Part shown: piece by piece, positions 45,618 through 57,937 of the stretch
Numbering within the stretch: position 1 is the first letter of the stretch
Layout: every line of letters begins with the position of its first letter
Origin: Anodontia alba
Taxonomy: Eukaryota; Mollusca; Bivalvia; Lucinida; Lucinidae
Length of the DNA: 64,000 bases
NCBI GenBank assembly: GCA_964016985.1
Contig: OZ024831.1
Location: 81,260,263-81,324,262 of the forward strand
Direction of reading: 5' to 3'
The notes under the pieces: model-generated
The model's input: only the letters and a program-made list of their open reading frames with translations
What the model was told of the DNA's origin: nothing
Database searches by the model: none
Position numbers and translations under genes: made by a program

Positions 45618-45794
45618 CTGTACTACATGTCGGCGTTACATCATATTGGCCATCTGTGCATGTAAGAACTGTACTGTCTGTGCCTAATGGCTCCAATGTA
45701 TATCCACTTTCGCAATCTACATTTACTGTCGAACCGCTATGCACGATACCGTTTGGGATTATGGTGGCATGATGTACACTGATTTGTTGACAAT
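45618..45794 (-). CDS. Sushi/CCP domain exon, copy D, with damaged acceptor
   Basis: 177-nt open CCP module: CQQISVHHATIIPNG, NVDCESGYTLEPLG, LTCTDGQYD, VTPTCST; all four cysteines and the GY are kept. The donor is ACAG/GTTAAT. The acceptor dinucleotide reads TG (TTTTCTG/AT) where the other four copies have AG (TTTTCAG/AT). If so, the module would be skipped, which the symmetric phase allows. The substitutions IIPNG, NVD and LEPLG set it apart from copies E-G. Confidence 0.75.
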
Positions 45795-46747
45795 CAGAAA
45801 ATAACAAAATACTGTTCTATTACTTACAGAAGCAATGCTACCAGTCAGATGATCCATGCATGCAACATTCTAACAGGAATTTGGAAAAGTCTCTGTATTA
45901 ATATACATCTAATGACAAAAGATATTATAATAAATATAGAGAGACTGAGGTCATAAATTCATATTTGATTAGTTCAAGTGTTAAGAGGGTCCCTGTCTAA
46001 TACTCAGCATCTTTATTTTATATACTTACATTAGTAGGACATTCTTCAGAATGGAGGCAAACCAATTAGACAGTGGTTCCTCCTCTAGGGGCATATTAAT
46101 ATCCGTTAAGCTTCAGTTCAATAGCGAACCACACAGTAATGCTAATTCTGCATAAGTCCGCGACACCAACTTCATCACTGACCGTTCTAAGTCGCTTCTT
46201 CTGTCTTGGTTTATTTTTGTTATAGTTCGACTTTGAATGTGTGTGTCCCTTACATCGTTTTGTTTTGGATAGCCATTTGGCCACTTTGTGGGAAAGTTAC
46301 TATCCGTTTGGCTTTCTGCTAGTGATGTAACCATTAGAGTCCAGTTATTTCGTGTTTGTGTTTCTTTCCCGTTGATATCTCTGATGGGAGATGTGGGATA
46401 ATTGTATCGATTCCTGATCATTGCCTTCCCTTCTATTTTTCATGATATTAAAAGGTAGTCTACGTGCCTTATAAGTATATTGTGATATTTTACTGTATGA
46501 TTTAGGAATCCTCCCTGTGCACCCCGTTATCTACTTTCGTATTTGAAGGATTGATGGATATTGTGTACCAGTAAAATCTATTAAACCACATGGTCTACTA
46601 CTGACCGTTCTAAAACGGCTGGGTGTGTTTCATTTGCACTATTGTTTTGGCTCCTCTTTGACTTTTACTTTATTCAAGTTGACGGACATACACATTTCGG
46701 AATAGACTTAGTAATCAACGAAGGACCAAAAACTAAAACTATTATAA
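45795..46747. other. intron spacer, unit D
   Basis: Matches 60043-60990 of unit G, including GTATCGATTCCTGATCATTG at 46404-46423, which contains part of the 34-nt stretch copied in inverted form at 46748-46781. Confidence 0.65.
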
Positions 46748-49145
46748 AAAAATAGAAGGGAAGGCAATGATCAGGAATCGACACATAATCTGTCGTATAA
46801 CATTTATGTTGTACCCAATCTTTTTATATCGAAGAAGGATTTTACGAAATTGGGTACTGAAGTCATTGCAAGCATATATTTTTCTGAATTTATATACTAA
46901 GTCACCATAAAATTCTGGTTCCGATAGGCCTTGTTGCAGAAGAGATTTTAGTCCAACATCGAATTTTGAAACTAAATCGGAATGACGTCTATAAAACTTA
47001 GAAAAGGCTTTACGTAGTTTATGATACCGATAACCCTGATTAAGAAGTTTAGCAGTTAGCAATATATTACGAGTGTTGAAGTCAGTTACATGACTAGACA
47101 CTCTGGCAAATCGAATTAATTGTGAAATATAAACACTATAGAATGCCGAACGAGGAACATCACCATCCAAGAAAGGAAAATTTACAATCTCAAAATCAAA
47201 ATCATCGCGTTTACATAAATTTTGCAGAAGACAAACCCATCTACAATAGATAAATGTAAATCCAAAAACGCGATTTCGGTATCAGAAGAATTAGCTTTAT
47301 TTAACTGAAGTTCTGGTGGGGGTGGGAAGTGGGGTGTAAATTTGACTGATTAAACCATCGAAGTAGGTATTGTCACTATTCAATAAATCATCCAAATATC
47401 TTGAAGTCGAACTAAAAGCGTCAATGATTTCAGATTGGTTTTCAACGGAAAGGGACATCATAAAGTCTCTTTAATAACAAAACAAGAACAAATCAGCCAA
47501 AAGAGGCGCGCAATTCGTACCCATCGGAATACCCACAATTTGTCTAAATAGCTTAGTACCAAATCTTATATAAATATTGTCAATAAGAAAGGTGAGAGCC
47601 TCACACTCTTTCTGACATGTCCATAATGTGCAATTTTTACGCATTTCAGAAGTGAAAAAAAACAAAACATTTCTTACATTACATGCAAGGTAGAGGGACT
47701 CTTCTCTATGAAATGTCCATTCAATTAAATAATTAAGTTTTTCTTTTATAAGATATGAGGGAGTGTAGTGTAAAGCGTGGAGAAATCATAAGTAGACAGA
47801 TTGAAAGCACGAAATTGTCTGGATTTCAATTTATTTAAAGCCTCATTCGATTTTTTTATAGACCAAAACAGATTTCTCCCTGATCTTTCGAAAACTTTGT
47901 CACAATATTTAATTACATGTTTTTGATGACAGTAAGACATGAAGTTAATAATTTAGAAAGTTCAGTGGTGGTACAAGAGCTTAAATTTGCAATAAACCGT
48001 GCTTTGTAAGGTCTTTTATGAAGTTTAGGTAACCAGTATAACGTAGGAAGCTTGTCTTGGCCTTCAGTAACACATACAACAAACTTGGTGGCTGAATAAC
48101 AGATATGGCCATTAACTACAGACCTCTCTTCAGACAAAGCTTGTAGTTCATAGGCCTTAGTACCACCAAGCTCTTGCTGAAGAGTGTTAACATAGTGGAG
48201 CCGTCAAACAACATTGTTAGCGGTCTTGTCTGCCGGAGCCAAAACATACTTCTTATGAAATTCTTTGATACCTAGTTTAAGGTGACGTAAAGATGTCTTC
48301 GGTTTATGAGGTAATAAGTTAGTACTTTGAGAAAAGAAAGAAATGCGTTTGTTCACTAGTTTCAAAATGCTAAGTTTCCATTCTTTTAGGGCTTTATGCT
48401 CAATATACTCTCGATTACACCATCGATTACCGAATTCATTCAAGGCAGCAGCGATTCCTTCCCTACATTTATTGAAATCAATATTAGAAGGAAATCGGTA
48501 TTTCGGTTCTTTAGAAATAATATTTCGTATCCTAGATTCAGGAATAATTTTTAAATTGCCAGTAATTATATGACCAGCAGTAGGATAGCAATACACTGAG
48601 TCTTTACAATCTCAGGTATCAGGAGTGCTAGTATCAATATCAAGATCTGAAACAAGTTTATTAAAATTAAAAATGATAGATCTTATCGGTTTGTTATATT
48701 TATAGCAAATTATAGGTGTTTCAGAATTTTGAAAATAAGTTGGAATGGATGCGAACACCGAATTGTCCCGGAAGATACTAGGCAAATGTATAAAATCCAT
48801 ACCTCTATTAATGAAAGATACCTTGATATAATGACGTTTGTGATTAATTTCAGAATCGATGTAAGGACGAAGGGCATGTTGCGTATAACCTCTAGTAAGA
48901 AGAGCTGCATCATACAGATGATCAAATCTATCGTAGAATTTATTCGCCTCGGTGTCCAGAATGCGTAATACAGAAATGGGTAATGAATTTAGAAATGCAA
49001 GCATTGAGAGACGTCCGTGATTCAATAATATTATAGACAGTCACTTCAGCCTAGTATTGTTTCTTTTAAACGCGCGCAATTTACGTTTATATTTGCCGTT
49101 TTCCTTGTGCCGTGAGACCTCGTTTGACGTTTTTGACATTTCATT
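46748..49145 (-). pseudogene. Penelope-like reverse transcriptase, near full-length, disrupted
   Basis: Read from 49139 (ATG, MSKTSNEVSRHKENGK) to about 46786. N-terminal region of some 200 residues (YDAALLTRGYTQHALRPYID, KRHYIKVSFINRGMDF, KYNKPIRSIIFNFNKLV); then LPHKPKTSLRHL; YVLAPADKTANNVV; the Penelope-type YWLPKLHKRPYKARFIAN; TTELSKLLTSCLT; LSTYDFSTLYTTLPH (motif A region, Asp kept); RQIVGIPMGTNCAPLLADLF (motif B); SRYLDDLLN (motif C, both catalytic Asp kept); and FLDGDVPR to RKILLRYKKIGYN. Stops follow LKN near 49040, at LFLFCY* and elsewhere, plus frameshifts. The C-terminus is cut after IRQ. There is no GIY-YIG domain at either end. It is unique to unit D; units E-G have the empty site. 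Confidence 0.85.
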
Positions 49146-49505
49146 AGAGAGAGTCGGCTGTAAAATTGAGTTAGTTGGCTGTAAGCTGTAAAAGTGCTTT
49201 AAACATCCCGGTGATTTATTCTACTGGCCGTTATAAGGCGGTGGCCGCGGTGTTGGTCTTAATCTTTGTTGCTTTGTGGTTTATTCTAGGAGGCGATTCT
49301 TTAAATCTTGCATTGTGTTTTTGTGTTCTTGTGTTTTTCAGTCATTTTAGCATTGCAATTATCTCGCTTGGGGAAGAGAAAGCTAATCTTAGTGCTTTTT
49401 GTACGTTTGTTCGATTTGCGCTTGTTTGGTTTTGTCTGTTTTCTCTTCCTCTTGGTGTCTGAGAAGGGCTGCGGCTTGTGATTGTGGCACTTCCTGGACC
49501 TTTTA
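49146..49505 (+). repeat. R repeat, unit D
   Basis: GTCGGCTGTAAAATTGAGTT is the unit flank seen at 55085, 57930 and 61010, then R to CACTTCCTGGACCTTTTACC. It adjoins the 5' end of the minus-strand Penelope copy. Confidence 0.88.
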
Positions 49506-50078
49506 CCTTTTTTACGACAATCACCACACGCACATACATGAGCCGTAGCACATATTAATTGATAATAAATGGAATATTTTGATTACACCAGCTGTAATAC
49601 ACATAGATTGATAATTTATGGAATCAACTTGAAAGAAATGAACTCAAAGAAAACGAAATTAAAGGTTTGAAAGGAAAAATATTGGTCTACACTAGCTAAC
49701 AAAAAAAAAAACATTAACGGGATAAAACAATAAGACAATAACGACGTCTCTTGATAACATGTGTACTATTGGAATTCTGTAAATGATAGGTTACCAGGCA
49801 AATTTCGTTAATGGCGTTTTATGTGAAGCTCAGTAAATTTTGTCGGATTATGATCCTGGGATTCTATACTGGGATATTTCTTAAATGTGCTGCAAATTAA
49901 ACATAAATCTCAATAAAAATAGGAGCTGAATAACAAATCTTTAAGAGCGAAAAATCATAGCACTTAGATAACCTGACCTAGATATAATCGAGACAAACAT
50001 TCTGACCAATATTCATGACGATTACAAAATATTTATAATAATAATAATATTAACAATAATAATGATAAAAGTTATAAA

Positions 50079-50110
<32 letters not shown>

Positions 50111-50271
50111 TAAAAATAAATGAAATCAATATTTGTTTTCTTGAAGAAATGTGCCTTATCTGAATCTACGGCTCCGCCATCGATTGAATCTATGCAGTAT
50201 TGACTGCTGCTATGAATTTACGTTCATTAGAATCCTTTCACATAGATTAGACTAAAGAGATTACATGAAAT
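49506..50271. other. unit segment with (AAT)n
   Basis: Contains GGGATTCTATACTGGGATA (empty-site type) and an (AAT)n-rich tract at 50030-50120. Ends at the LINE insertion point GATTACATGAAATA. Confidence 0.6.
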
Positions 50272-52819
50272 AATAATTATAATAGTTCGTCTGTCATTAC
50301 TGAAAATGACCAATCTTAATCACATGCTAGAAATCCTACTGTTTGTGTGTTCTTAGATGGCTGATCAGACCAATTCTCGCGCTAAACTGTCTGTTGCAGA
50401 TAGAACAACAGAGGTCAGAGCAAGACAGCTCTGTTGGTGATGCCTTATCCCTAGCTTTGCGCTGTGCACGTTCTGCTCGGCTTCGCTGAATTCGTTTTGC
50501 CTCATATTCACTATCACCTCTTCTGATGAGGCCTCGCCACTTTGCTCGGTCCTGTGCAATTTGTTCCCATGACTGTTGGTATGTTGAAATCCTTGAGGTA
50601 GGCTTTCAGGGTGTCTTTGTATAGCTTCTTCTGACCACCATGGGAGCGTTTGCCCTTTTCTAGTTCTCCAAAGAGGATTTTCTTTGGCAAACGTTCCTCA
50701 GGCAATTTTCAGAAGAGTATGCACACTCTGCATCCCTGTCCTTTTCAGGACATCTGTGTCTGGAATCCTGTCTTGTCACTTAATCTTTAAAAGTTTTCTA
50801 AGGCAGCTTGTATGGCAGTCTTTTGGCGTGCCGTTGGTAATCTGTCCACGTTTCACATACATACAATAGTGTTGGCAGCACCACAGCTTGTAGACTTTCA
50901 GCTTTGTGTTAAGCCTGATTCCACTTCGATCCCAAACACTACCATGTAGTCGACCAAATGCTGCACTAGCTTTGGCAATCCTGGCACTGTCTTCATCATC
51001 AATGTGCTTCATGACAATGTGCTTCCATTTAGATGAACTTGTCTACCACTTGCAATCTTTGACCTTTCATTGTAATGATGGGCTCCTTGTTAGGCTTGCC
51101 AGGTGCTGGTTGACAAACCACCTCAGTCGTTTTTTATGCTGATTGTTAGGCCGTAGTCGTCGCAGGAGTCAGATACTTGATCTACACCTTTTTGCATCTT
51201 CTCTTCTGTTGGAGCACCCTTTGCCATGTCATCAGCAAAGAGAAACTCGTCTAGCACCTCTGTCTGCACCTTGGATTTGGCTTGCAACCCTCTTTGGTTG
51301 AAAAGCTTCCCATCAAAGCGATACCAAATAGGTATACCATTGTCACTATCCTGGAAAGCAGCTGTATACATGGCAGAGAACATCATGCTGAACAGAGTTG
51401 GGCTAGTACACAGCCTTGCTTGACACCATTTGTCACAGGGAATGGATCTGAAAACTCACCATCATTTTTGACCCGTGCAAGATTACCATCTTGGAACTGC
51501 CTCACCATTGCTATGAACTTGGTCGGACAGCCAAACTTCGGCATAATTTTCAAAGACCCTCACGACTGACTGTATCAAACGCTTTGGTAAGGTCAACAAA
51601 GGTCATGTAGAGGTCTATGTTCTGTTCCTGGCATTTCTCTTGAAGCTGCCTTGCTGTGAAGATCATGGTAATTGTTCCTCTGTCCTTTCTGAATCCTCAC
51701 TGGCTTTCTAGTAGAAGCCCTGACTGTTCAAGGTGTTCATTCAGAGAGATGCCACGATGATTATCACACAACTGAGGACTCCCTTTCCGTTTGAATAGGT
51801 GGATAATTGACGCATCTTTGAATTCTTGAAGGATGGCTTCTTTTCTCCACATGATGTGAAATAAATCTGTCATCTTGTTTGCAACTGAAGTTCCTCCGGC
51901 TTTGTAGATCACAGCAGGTATTGCATCTTATCCTGAAGCTTTGCCAGATGACAGAAGTTTTATTGCTTTCACTGTTTCAGCGACGGTTTGAAACTCGTCA
52001 AGCTGCAGATTACATTCCACCTGTGGTAGTCTATTGATAGCGTCATCATTGATAGATGATGGTCGATTAAGAACACTATCAAAATGCTCAGCTATCTTTT
52101 TAAGATAGCCTCATTGTCAGTCAGACGACTAGTTCCATCTGTAGTGAGAAGACGGGTGGTTCCTGAGCTCTGGGGACCATAAACTGTCTTTAGCGCATTA
52201 AAGAACTTCGTCATATTCTTTCTGTCTGCAAAGGACTGAATTTCATCAGCCTTACTGCTCAGCCAGGAGTCTTGCATATCTCTGAGCCTAGTCAGGACTG
52301 TCTTGCATATATTTGTATATGCCGCCTTATTGGATACTGAGCTGGTATCACTATGGTATGCCTTGTGTTTTAGGTGTTTCTCTTCAAGGAGTCCCTGGAT
52401 TTCTTCGTCATTCTCATCAAACCAGTCTTGGTGTTTGCGAGATACTGGTCCTAGGGAACCCATTGCTGAAGGTTGGACGGTGTCTCTGAAGACTATCCAG
52501 TTCCCTTCTAGGTCATCTGAACTTAGTTCCATTGCATCTAATCGGCTGCAGATATCATTGACGAAGGCGTACCTCTTGCTGTCTTGTTTCAGCTTGGAGA
52601 CATCTAGTCTCTTTTGCACTTTCTTGCCTTGTGTCGTCGTGCAGGCTGAATACGCAGGTTCAGTTTGCTGACAACACGCCTGTGATCTGTCCAGCAGTCT
52701 GCTACACACAGTCTTTTTCACTCTGATATCCTGTCTGTCCTTTCTTCGTACTATGACATAATCAATGAGATGCCAGTGTTTAGAGCGAGGATGCATCCAT
52801 GACGTCTTGTTGCGAGTTT
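50272..52819 (-). pseudogene. APE-type non-LTR retrotransposon, 5'-truncated, with C2H2 C-terminus
   Basis: Minus strand from 52819. End of an APE endonuclease domain (TSWMHPRSKHWHLIDYVIVR); a long linker (KRLDVSKLKQDSKRYAFVND, KHQDWFDENDEEIQGLLEEK); RT blocks with RGISL, VDLTKAFDTV (motif A), NGVKQGCVLA (motif B) and DEFLFADDMAKGAPTEE (motif C, catalytic ADD intact); a thumb-like AKASAAFGRLHGSVWDRSGI; RKLLKIK; and finally CSICNRQFSARIGLISHLRT, a C2H2 zinc-finger ending. At least five frameshifts or stops. Flanks (acatgaaata / ccataaaatt) look like a decayed target duplication; the empty site is at 43990-44010. Clade uncertain (I/Nimb-like is possible). Confidence 0.9.
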
Positions 52820-54187
52820 CCATAAAATTTAACTCTAGTAAAGCATGTTAAGTTTTTTTTTTCATACAAAAAGTACTGATATTTTTTTTTCTTATTTCTC
52901 TATGAAAACATGTTGTATGTTCCTATAAGAAACACCTTGGCGGAGGTATTTTTACTAAGCAGCCATGAAAGTATATTCATGCAGAAATTAAAGAGAAAAA
53001 AAATCGAGCATATCTCTGAGAAAATGAGCTTTGACCATTGGCCAAGTGCACTAATATAAGTATGTGCATTTGCAGTCTGATCAGGGTATTTGCTGTCTAC
53101 CTTTAGAAACTGAAGATCCTGGGCCTACAAAGGTAAGCCCAAAAGTGGTCAGACTACATGGACGCTCAGTTTGATCTGTTTCTTTGCATGGGGCTTACAT
53201 CATTCCGGCGGCGCCATGCGGAAACATGTCTTTAAGCATATGCGAACAGCAAAGGTTTAGGCAAGCCTGCGCTTCAACGCAGTCTGATCAGGGCCTTCAT
53301 TGTCCGCTAACAGAGTCATTGGATACTAAGATTTTACGAATGGAGAGCAAATGCCTGGATAATACTTTGCAAATGCACAGGATGAGTGAATCGGGGCATA
53401 TTGCGCATGTTTGAAGGCACTTGTTTCGCTTGACGCGGCCTGAATGAACTTTATCGTCACTTCTGACCTGGCTGATTCCCCTTTTGGGACGGGCTTTTTA
53501 AAAATCTGTTCCTTTAGATAGCACTGTCTGGGCGGCCGGATGGCCAGGCGGGCTTCGGGGTGGGTGGGCGTTGGGCGTTGTCCGAAGATTACCTTTTGAT
53601 TAACCAGTTTGAAGAACACCTCCATAATGCAGTTAGGCGTTTTTCGTGTTTTGTGAATTGGAGGAAGACGGGAATGCGATACCTAAATTCTAAATAAATG
53701 AGCCATTTTTTTTACTAATGGCGGGGTGGGGTGTTCAAAATGGCAAAAACAATCTTTTCGATATTTTGAAAGCAGCCCCGGTGAACTATGAATTTATGCT
53801 ATCAAGATAAGCCGTTATCGTTTCATATTTTCCCCTTAATGGGCTTTTCTTCCACTAATAATTTATTGTAAAATATCGAGAGGATGTGAACAACTGACAA
53901 CTGATTCTTCCTTTTCGAGTAGACCCGTTTTCATACTGGCTGTACTACTTCTACTCTAAAAAGACACACGTTCTTCCAAAAGGCAGAAATATTTTCCTTT
54001 CAGAGTAGACATATTTTCATCCTGTAATATATAAAACAAATAAAAGTGTATAAAAATAAAACAGATTTGTTAAACATTTAGGAGAAGTATTATTAGTTAT
54101 TAGGGTGTACGAAAACTTAGGTAAGAGACGGTTTCGAAAGCAGGACTGCTTGCGCTGAAAATAGGCTCCATGAAAATAATTATGAAC
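52820..54187. repeat. hairpin remnant and unit head module (E)
   Basis: Starts with the resumed unit (ACTCTAGTAAAGCATGTTAA) and a hairpin at 52905-52990 (equivalent to 44074), then the head module landmarks as at 44171 with moderate divergence. The GC-rich patch is at 53528-53575. Confidence 0.8.
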
Positions 54188-54364
54188 CTGCACTACATGT
54201 CGGCGTTACATCATATTGGCCATCTGTGCATGTAAGAGCTGTAGTGTCTATTCCTGACGGCTCCAATGTATATCCACTTTCGCAATTTACATTTACTGTC
54301 GAACCGCTATGCACGATACCGTTTGGAACTATGGTGGCATGATGTACACTGATTTGTTGACAAT
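54188..54364 (-). CDS. Sushi/CCP domain exon, copy E
   Basis: 177 nt, acceptor TTATTTTCAG, donor GCAG/GTTCAT, phase 1-1, open. CQQISVHHATIVPNG, NVNCESGYTLEPSG, LTCTDGQYD, VTPTCSA: all CCP landmarks present. Differs from copy F at one clear site (Ser in CESGY here, Ile there). Confidence 0.87.
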
Positions 54365-55094
54365 CTGAAAATAATAAAATACTGTTCTATTATTTACAGA
54401 AGCATTGCTACCAGTCTGATCCATGCATGCAACATTCTAACAGGAATTTAGAAAAAGTCTCTGTATCAATATATGTCTAATGATAAAAGATATTATAATA
54501 AATAGAGAAAGACTGAGATCATAAATTAATATTTGATTAGTTTTAGTGTTAAGAGGGTCCCTGTCTTATACTCAGAATCTTTTTTTATATGCTTACATTA
54601 GTAGAACTTTATTCAGAATGGAGGCAAACCAATTTGACTGTGGTTCCTCCTCTGGGAACATATCAATATCCATTAGGCTTCAGTTCAGTAGCGAACCATA
54701 CAGTAATACTAATTCTGCATAAGCGCGACACAAACTTCGTGATATTGAAAGGTAATCTACGTGCCTTATAAATATATTGTGATATTTTACTGTATGATTT
54801 AGGAATCATCCCTGTGCCCGCCCCCCCCCCACCCCCTCACAATATTCTTTCATATTTGAATGATTGATGGATATTTTGTGCCAGTAAAATCTATTTAAAC
54901 CACATGGTGTACTATTGATCGTTCTAAAACGGCTAGGTTTGTTTCATTTGCTCTATTTTTGGGCTCCTTTTTGACATTAATTTTATTCAAGTTGACGGAC
55001 AAACACATTTTGGAATAGACTAAGTAATTATGAAGGACCAAAAACCTAAAAACTATTATAAAGTGCTGTACGCGGAGAGGTTTTAGTCGGCTGT
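54365..55094. other. intron spacer, unit E
   Basis: Spacer with a C-run at about 54813-54832. A plus-strand open stretch here is also present in unit F because of the recent duplication, with no independent support. Confidence 0.6.
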
Positions 55095-55438
55095 AAAATT
55101 GAGTTAGGAAGCTGTAAAAGTGCTTTAAACATCCCGGTGGTTTATTCTACTGACCGTTCTAAGGCGGTGGCCACGGTGTTGGTCTTACTATTTGTTGCTT
55201 TATGGTTTATTCTAGGAGCGGATTTTTTAAGTATTGCATTGTGTTATTCAGTTCTTGTGTTTTTCAGTCCTTTTAGCATTGCAATTACCTCGCTTGGGGA
55301 GGAGAAAGCTAATCTTAGTGCTTTTTGTACGTTTGTTCAATTTGCGCTTGTTTGGTTTTTGTCTGTTTTCCCTTCCTCTTTGTGTGTGAGAAGGGCTGCG
55401 GCTTGTGATTGTGGCACTTACTGGACCTTTTACTTTTT
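55095..55438 (+). repeat. R repeat, unit E
   Basis: From GTAAAATTGAGTTAGGAAGC to TTACTGGACCTTTTAC; one-base insertion in GTTTGGTTTTTGTCTG relative to other copies. Confidence 0.9.
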
Positions 55439-57024
55439 TACGATAACCACCACACGCTCTTTTATAAGCTGTAGAACGCATTAATTGATAATAAATGGAA
55501 TATTTTGATTACACCAGCTGTAGTACACATAGATTGATAATATATGGAATCAACTTGAAAGAAATGAACTCAAAAGAAAACAAAATTAAAGGTTTGAATA
55601 GAGAAATTTTGTGATCTCCACTAGCTAATTTCGGGGAAAAAACTTTCACGGGATAAATCAATAAAACAATAACGACGTCTCTTGATAGCACATATGCAAT
55701 TGGAATTCTGTCAAAGAGAGGTTACCAGGCAAATTCAATTAATGGCATTTTCTTTGCAAGGGGCTTACATCATACCGGCGACGCCATGCGAAAACATGTC
55801 TTTAAGCATATGCGGACAACGAAGGTCCAGGCTTCCACACAGTCTGATCAGGGCCTTCACTGTACGCGAACAGAATCATTGGATACTAAGATTTTACGAG
55901 TGGAGAGCAAATGCCTGGATAATACTTTGCAAATGCACAGGATGAGTGAATCGGTGCATATTGCGCATGTTTGAAGGCACTTGTTTCGCTTGACGCGGCC
56001 TGAATGAACTTTATCGTCACTTCTGACCTGACTGATTCCCCTTTTGGGACGGGCTTTTCAGAATTATTTTCTTTAAGATAGCACTCTCTGGGCGGCCGGG
56101 GTGGCAGGCGTGCGTCGGGATAGGTGGGCGTTTGGCGTTGTCCGAAGATTACCTTTTGGTTAACCAGTTTGAAAAACACCTCCATAATGCATAGGCGATT
56201 TTCGTGTTTTGTGAATTTGAAGAAGACGGGAATGCAATACCTAAATTTTGCATAAATGAGCCATTCTTTTTACTAAAGTGGGTGTTCAAAATGTCAAAAA
56301 CAATCTTTTTTTATATATATTTTGAAGGCAGCCCTGGTTAACTATGTACTTATGCTATCAAAATAAGCCGTTATTGTTTCATTTTCTCCCGTTAAAGAGC
56401 TTTCCTTCCACTAATAATTTATTGTAAAATATCGAGAAGATGTGAACCATTGACAACTTATTTTTTCCTTGTCGGGTAGGCCCGTTTTCATGATTGTTTT
56501 TGCATGCTGAAAGCAAAGAAAAATTCACAAAAGTTGCCACCCAAGCAAAAAAGATGTAGGACAATCAATAAAGTGTAACCAGTCCTCACAAATGTCTGTC
56601 GTTCAGCTTTGAAATCAACTGCGCTGTGTGTTTTTGTGGGCATGGAAATATTACAACTAAGTAGCTTAAAAGCACGTCTTACTACTCATCAAACTTCACT
56701 GACTTTACAAATTTTTTTTTTAAGGAAATACTTTTGTGGCGTTTTATTTGCTCTGCGGTATACGAAGTTCCTTCAGGAACAAGGTCTACTCTAAAAAGAC
56801 ATACTTTGTTCCAAAAGGCAGAAAATATTTTCCTTTCTGAGTAGACGTATTTTCATCCTGTAATATTTAAGACAAATAAAAGTGTATGAAAAATAAAACT
56901 GATTTGTTTAACATTTAGGATACGTATTATTAGTTAAAAGGGTGTACGAAAACTTAGGTAAGAGACGGTTTCGAAAGCAGGACTGCTTGCGCTGAAAATA
57001 TGCTCCATGAAAATAATTATGAAC

Positions 57025-57201
57025 CTGCACTACATGTCGGCGTTACATCATATTGGCCATCTGTGCATGTAAGAGCTGTAGTGTCTATTCCTGACGGCTC
57101 CAATGTATATCCAATTTCGCAATTTACATTTACTGTCGAACCGCTATGCACGATACCGTTTGGAACTATGGTGGCATGATGTACACTGATTTGTTGACAA
57201 T
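57025..57201 (-). CDS. Sushi/CCP domain exon, copy F
   Basis: 177 nt, intact splice dinucleotides, phase 1-1, open. Same as copy E except Ile for Ser in the segment NVNCEIGYTLEPSG, next to the conserved Gly-Tyr. This position is often small or polar in CCP modules, so the change may affect packing. The exon sits in the younger duplicate. Confidence 0.87.
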
Positions 57202-57937
57202 CTGAAAATAATAAAATACTGTTCTATTATTTACAGAAGCATTGCTACCAGTCTGATCCATGCATGCAACATTCTAACAGAAAATTAGAAAAAGTCTCTG
57301 TATCAATATATGTCTAATGATAAAAGATATTATAATAAATAGAGAAAGACTGAGATCATAAATTAATATTTGATTAGTTTTAGTGTTAAGAGGGTCCCTG
57401 TCTTATACTCAGAATCTTTTTTATATGCTTACATTAGTAGAACTTTATTCAGAATGGAGGCAAACCAATTTGACTGTGGTTCCTCCTCTGGGAACATATC
57501 AATATCCATTAGGCTTCAGTTCAGTAGCGAACCATACAGTAATACTAATTCTGCATAAGCGCGACACAAACTTCGTGATATTGAAAGGTAATCTACGTGC
57601 CTTATAAATATATTGTGATATTTTACTGTATGATTTAGGAATCATCCCTGTGCCCGCCGCCCCCCCCCCCCCACCCCCTCACAATATTCTTTCATATTTG
57701 AATGATTGATGGATATTTTGTGCCAGTAAAATCTATTTAAACCACATGGTGTACTATTGATCGTTCTAAAACGGCTAGGTTTGTTTCATTTGCTCTATTT
57801 TTGGGCTCCTTTTTGACATTAATTTTATTCAAGTTGACGGACAAACACATTTTGGAATAGACTAAGTAATTATGAAGGATCAAAAACCTAAAAACTATTA
57901 TAAAGTGCTGTACGCGGAGAGGTTTTAGACGGCTGTA

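Larger units (their letters stand above)
54110..56946. repeat. recent tandem duplication, first copy
   Basis: Nearly identical to the following 2.84 kb. By eye only around fifteen substitutions and small length changes in homopolymers (the C-run near 54815, T-runs) separate them. Contains CCP exon E, spacer, R, a shortened A-rich segment and the head module. The satellite, (AAT)n and hairpin present in longer units are deleted at about 55750 (AATTAATGGCATTTTCTTTG). Confidence 0.95.

Noticed and set aside
46096..46421. Lys/Asn-rich minus-strand ORFs at 46.1-46.4 kb and their counterparts at 60.3-60.6 kb
   Set aside because: Both loci are copies of the same spacer. The frames are shifted relative to each other and no protein family fits.
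53326..53625. 99-codon minus-strand ORF with ATG, also open in units E, F and G (55886, 58728)
   Set aside because: Conservation is explained by recent duplication. The unit D copy changes frame at its end, there is no domain, and it lies in the intronic unit head.
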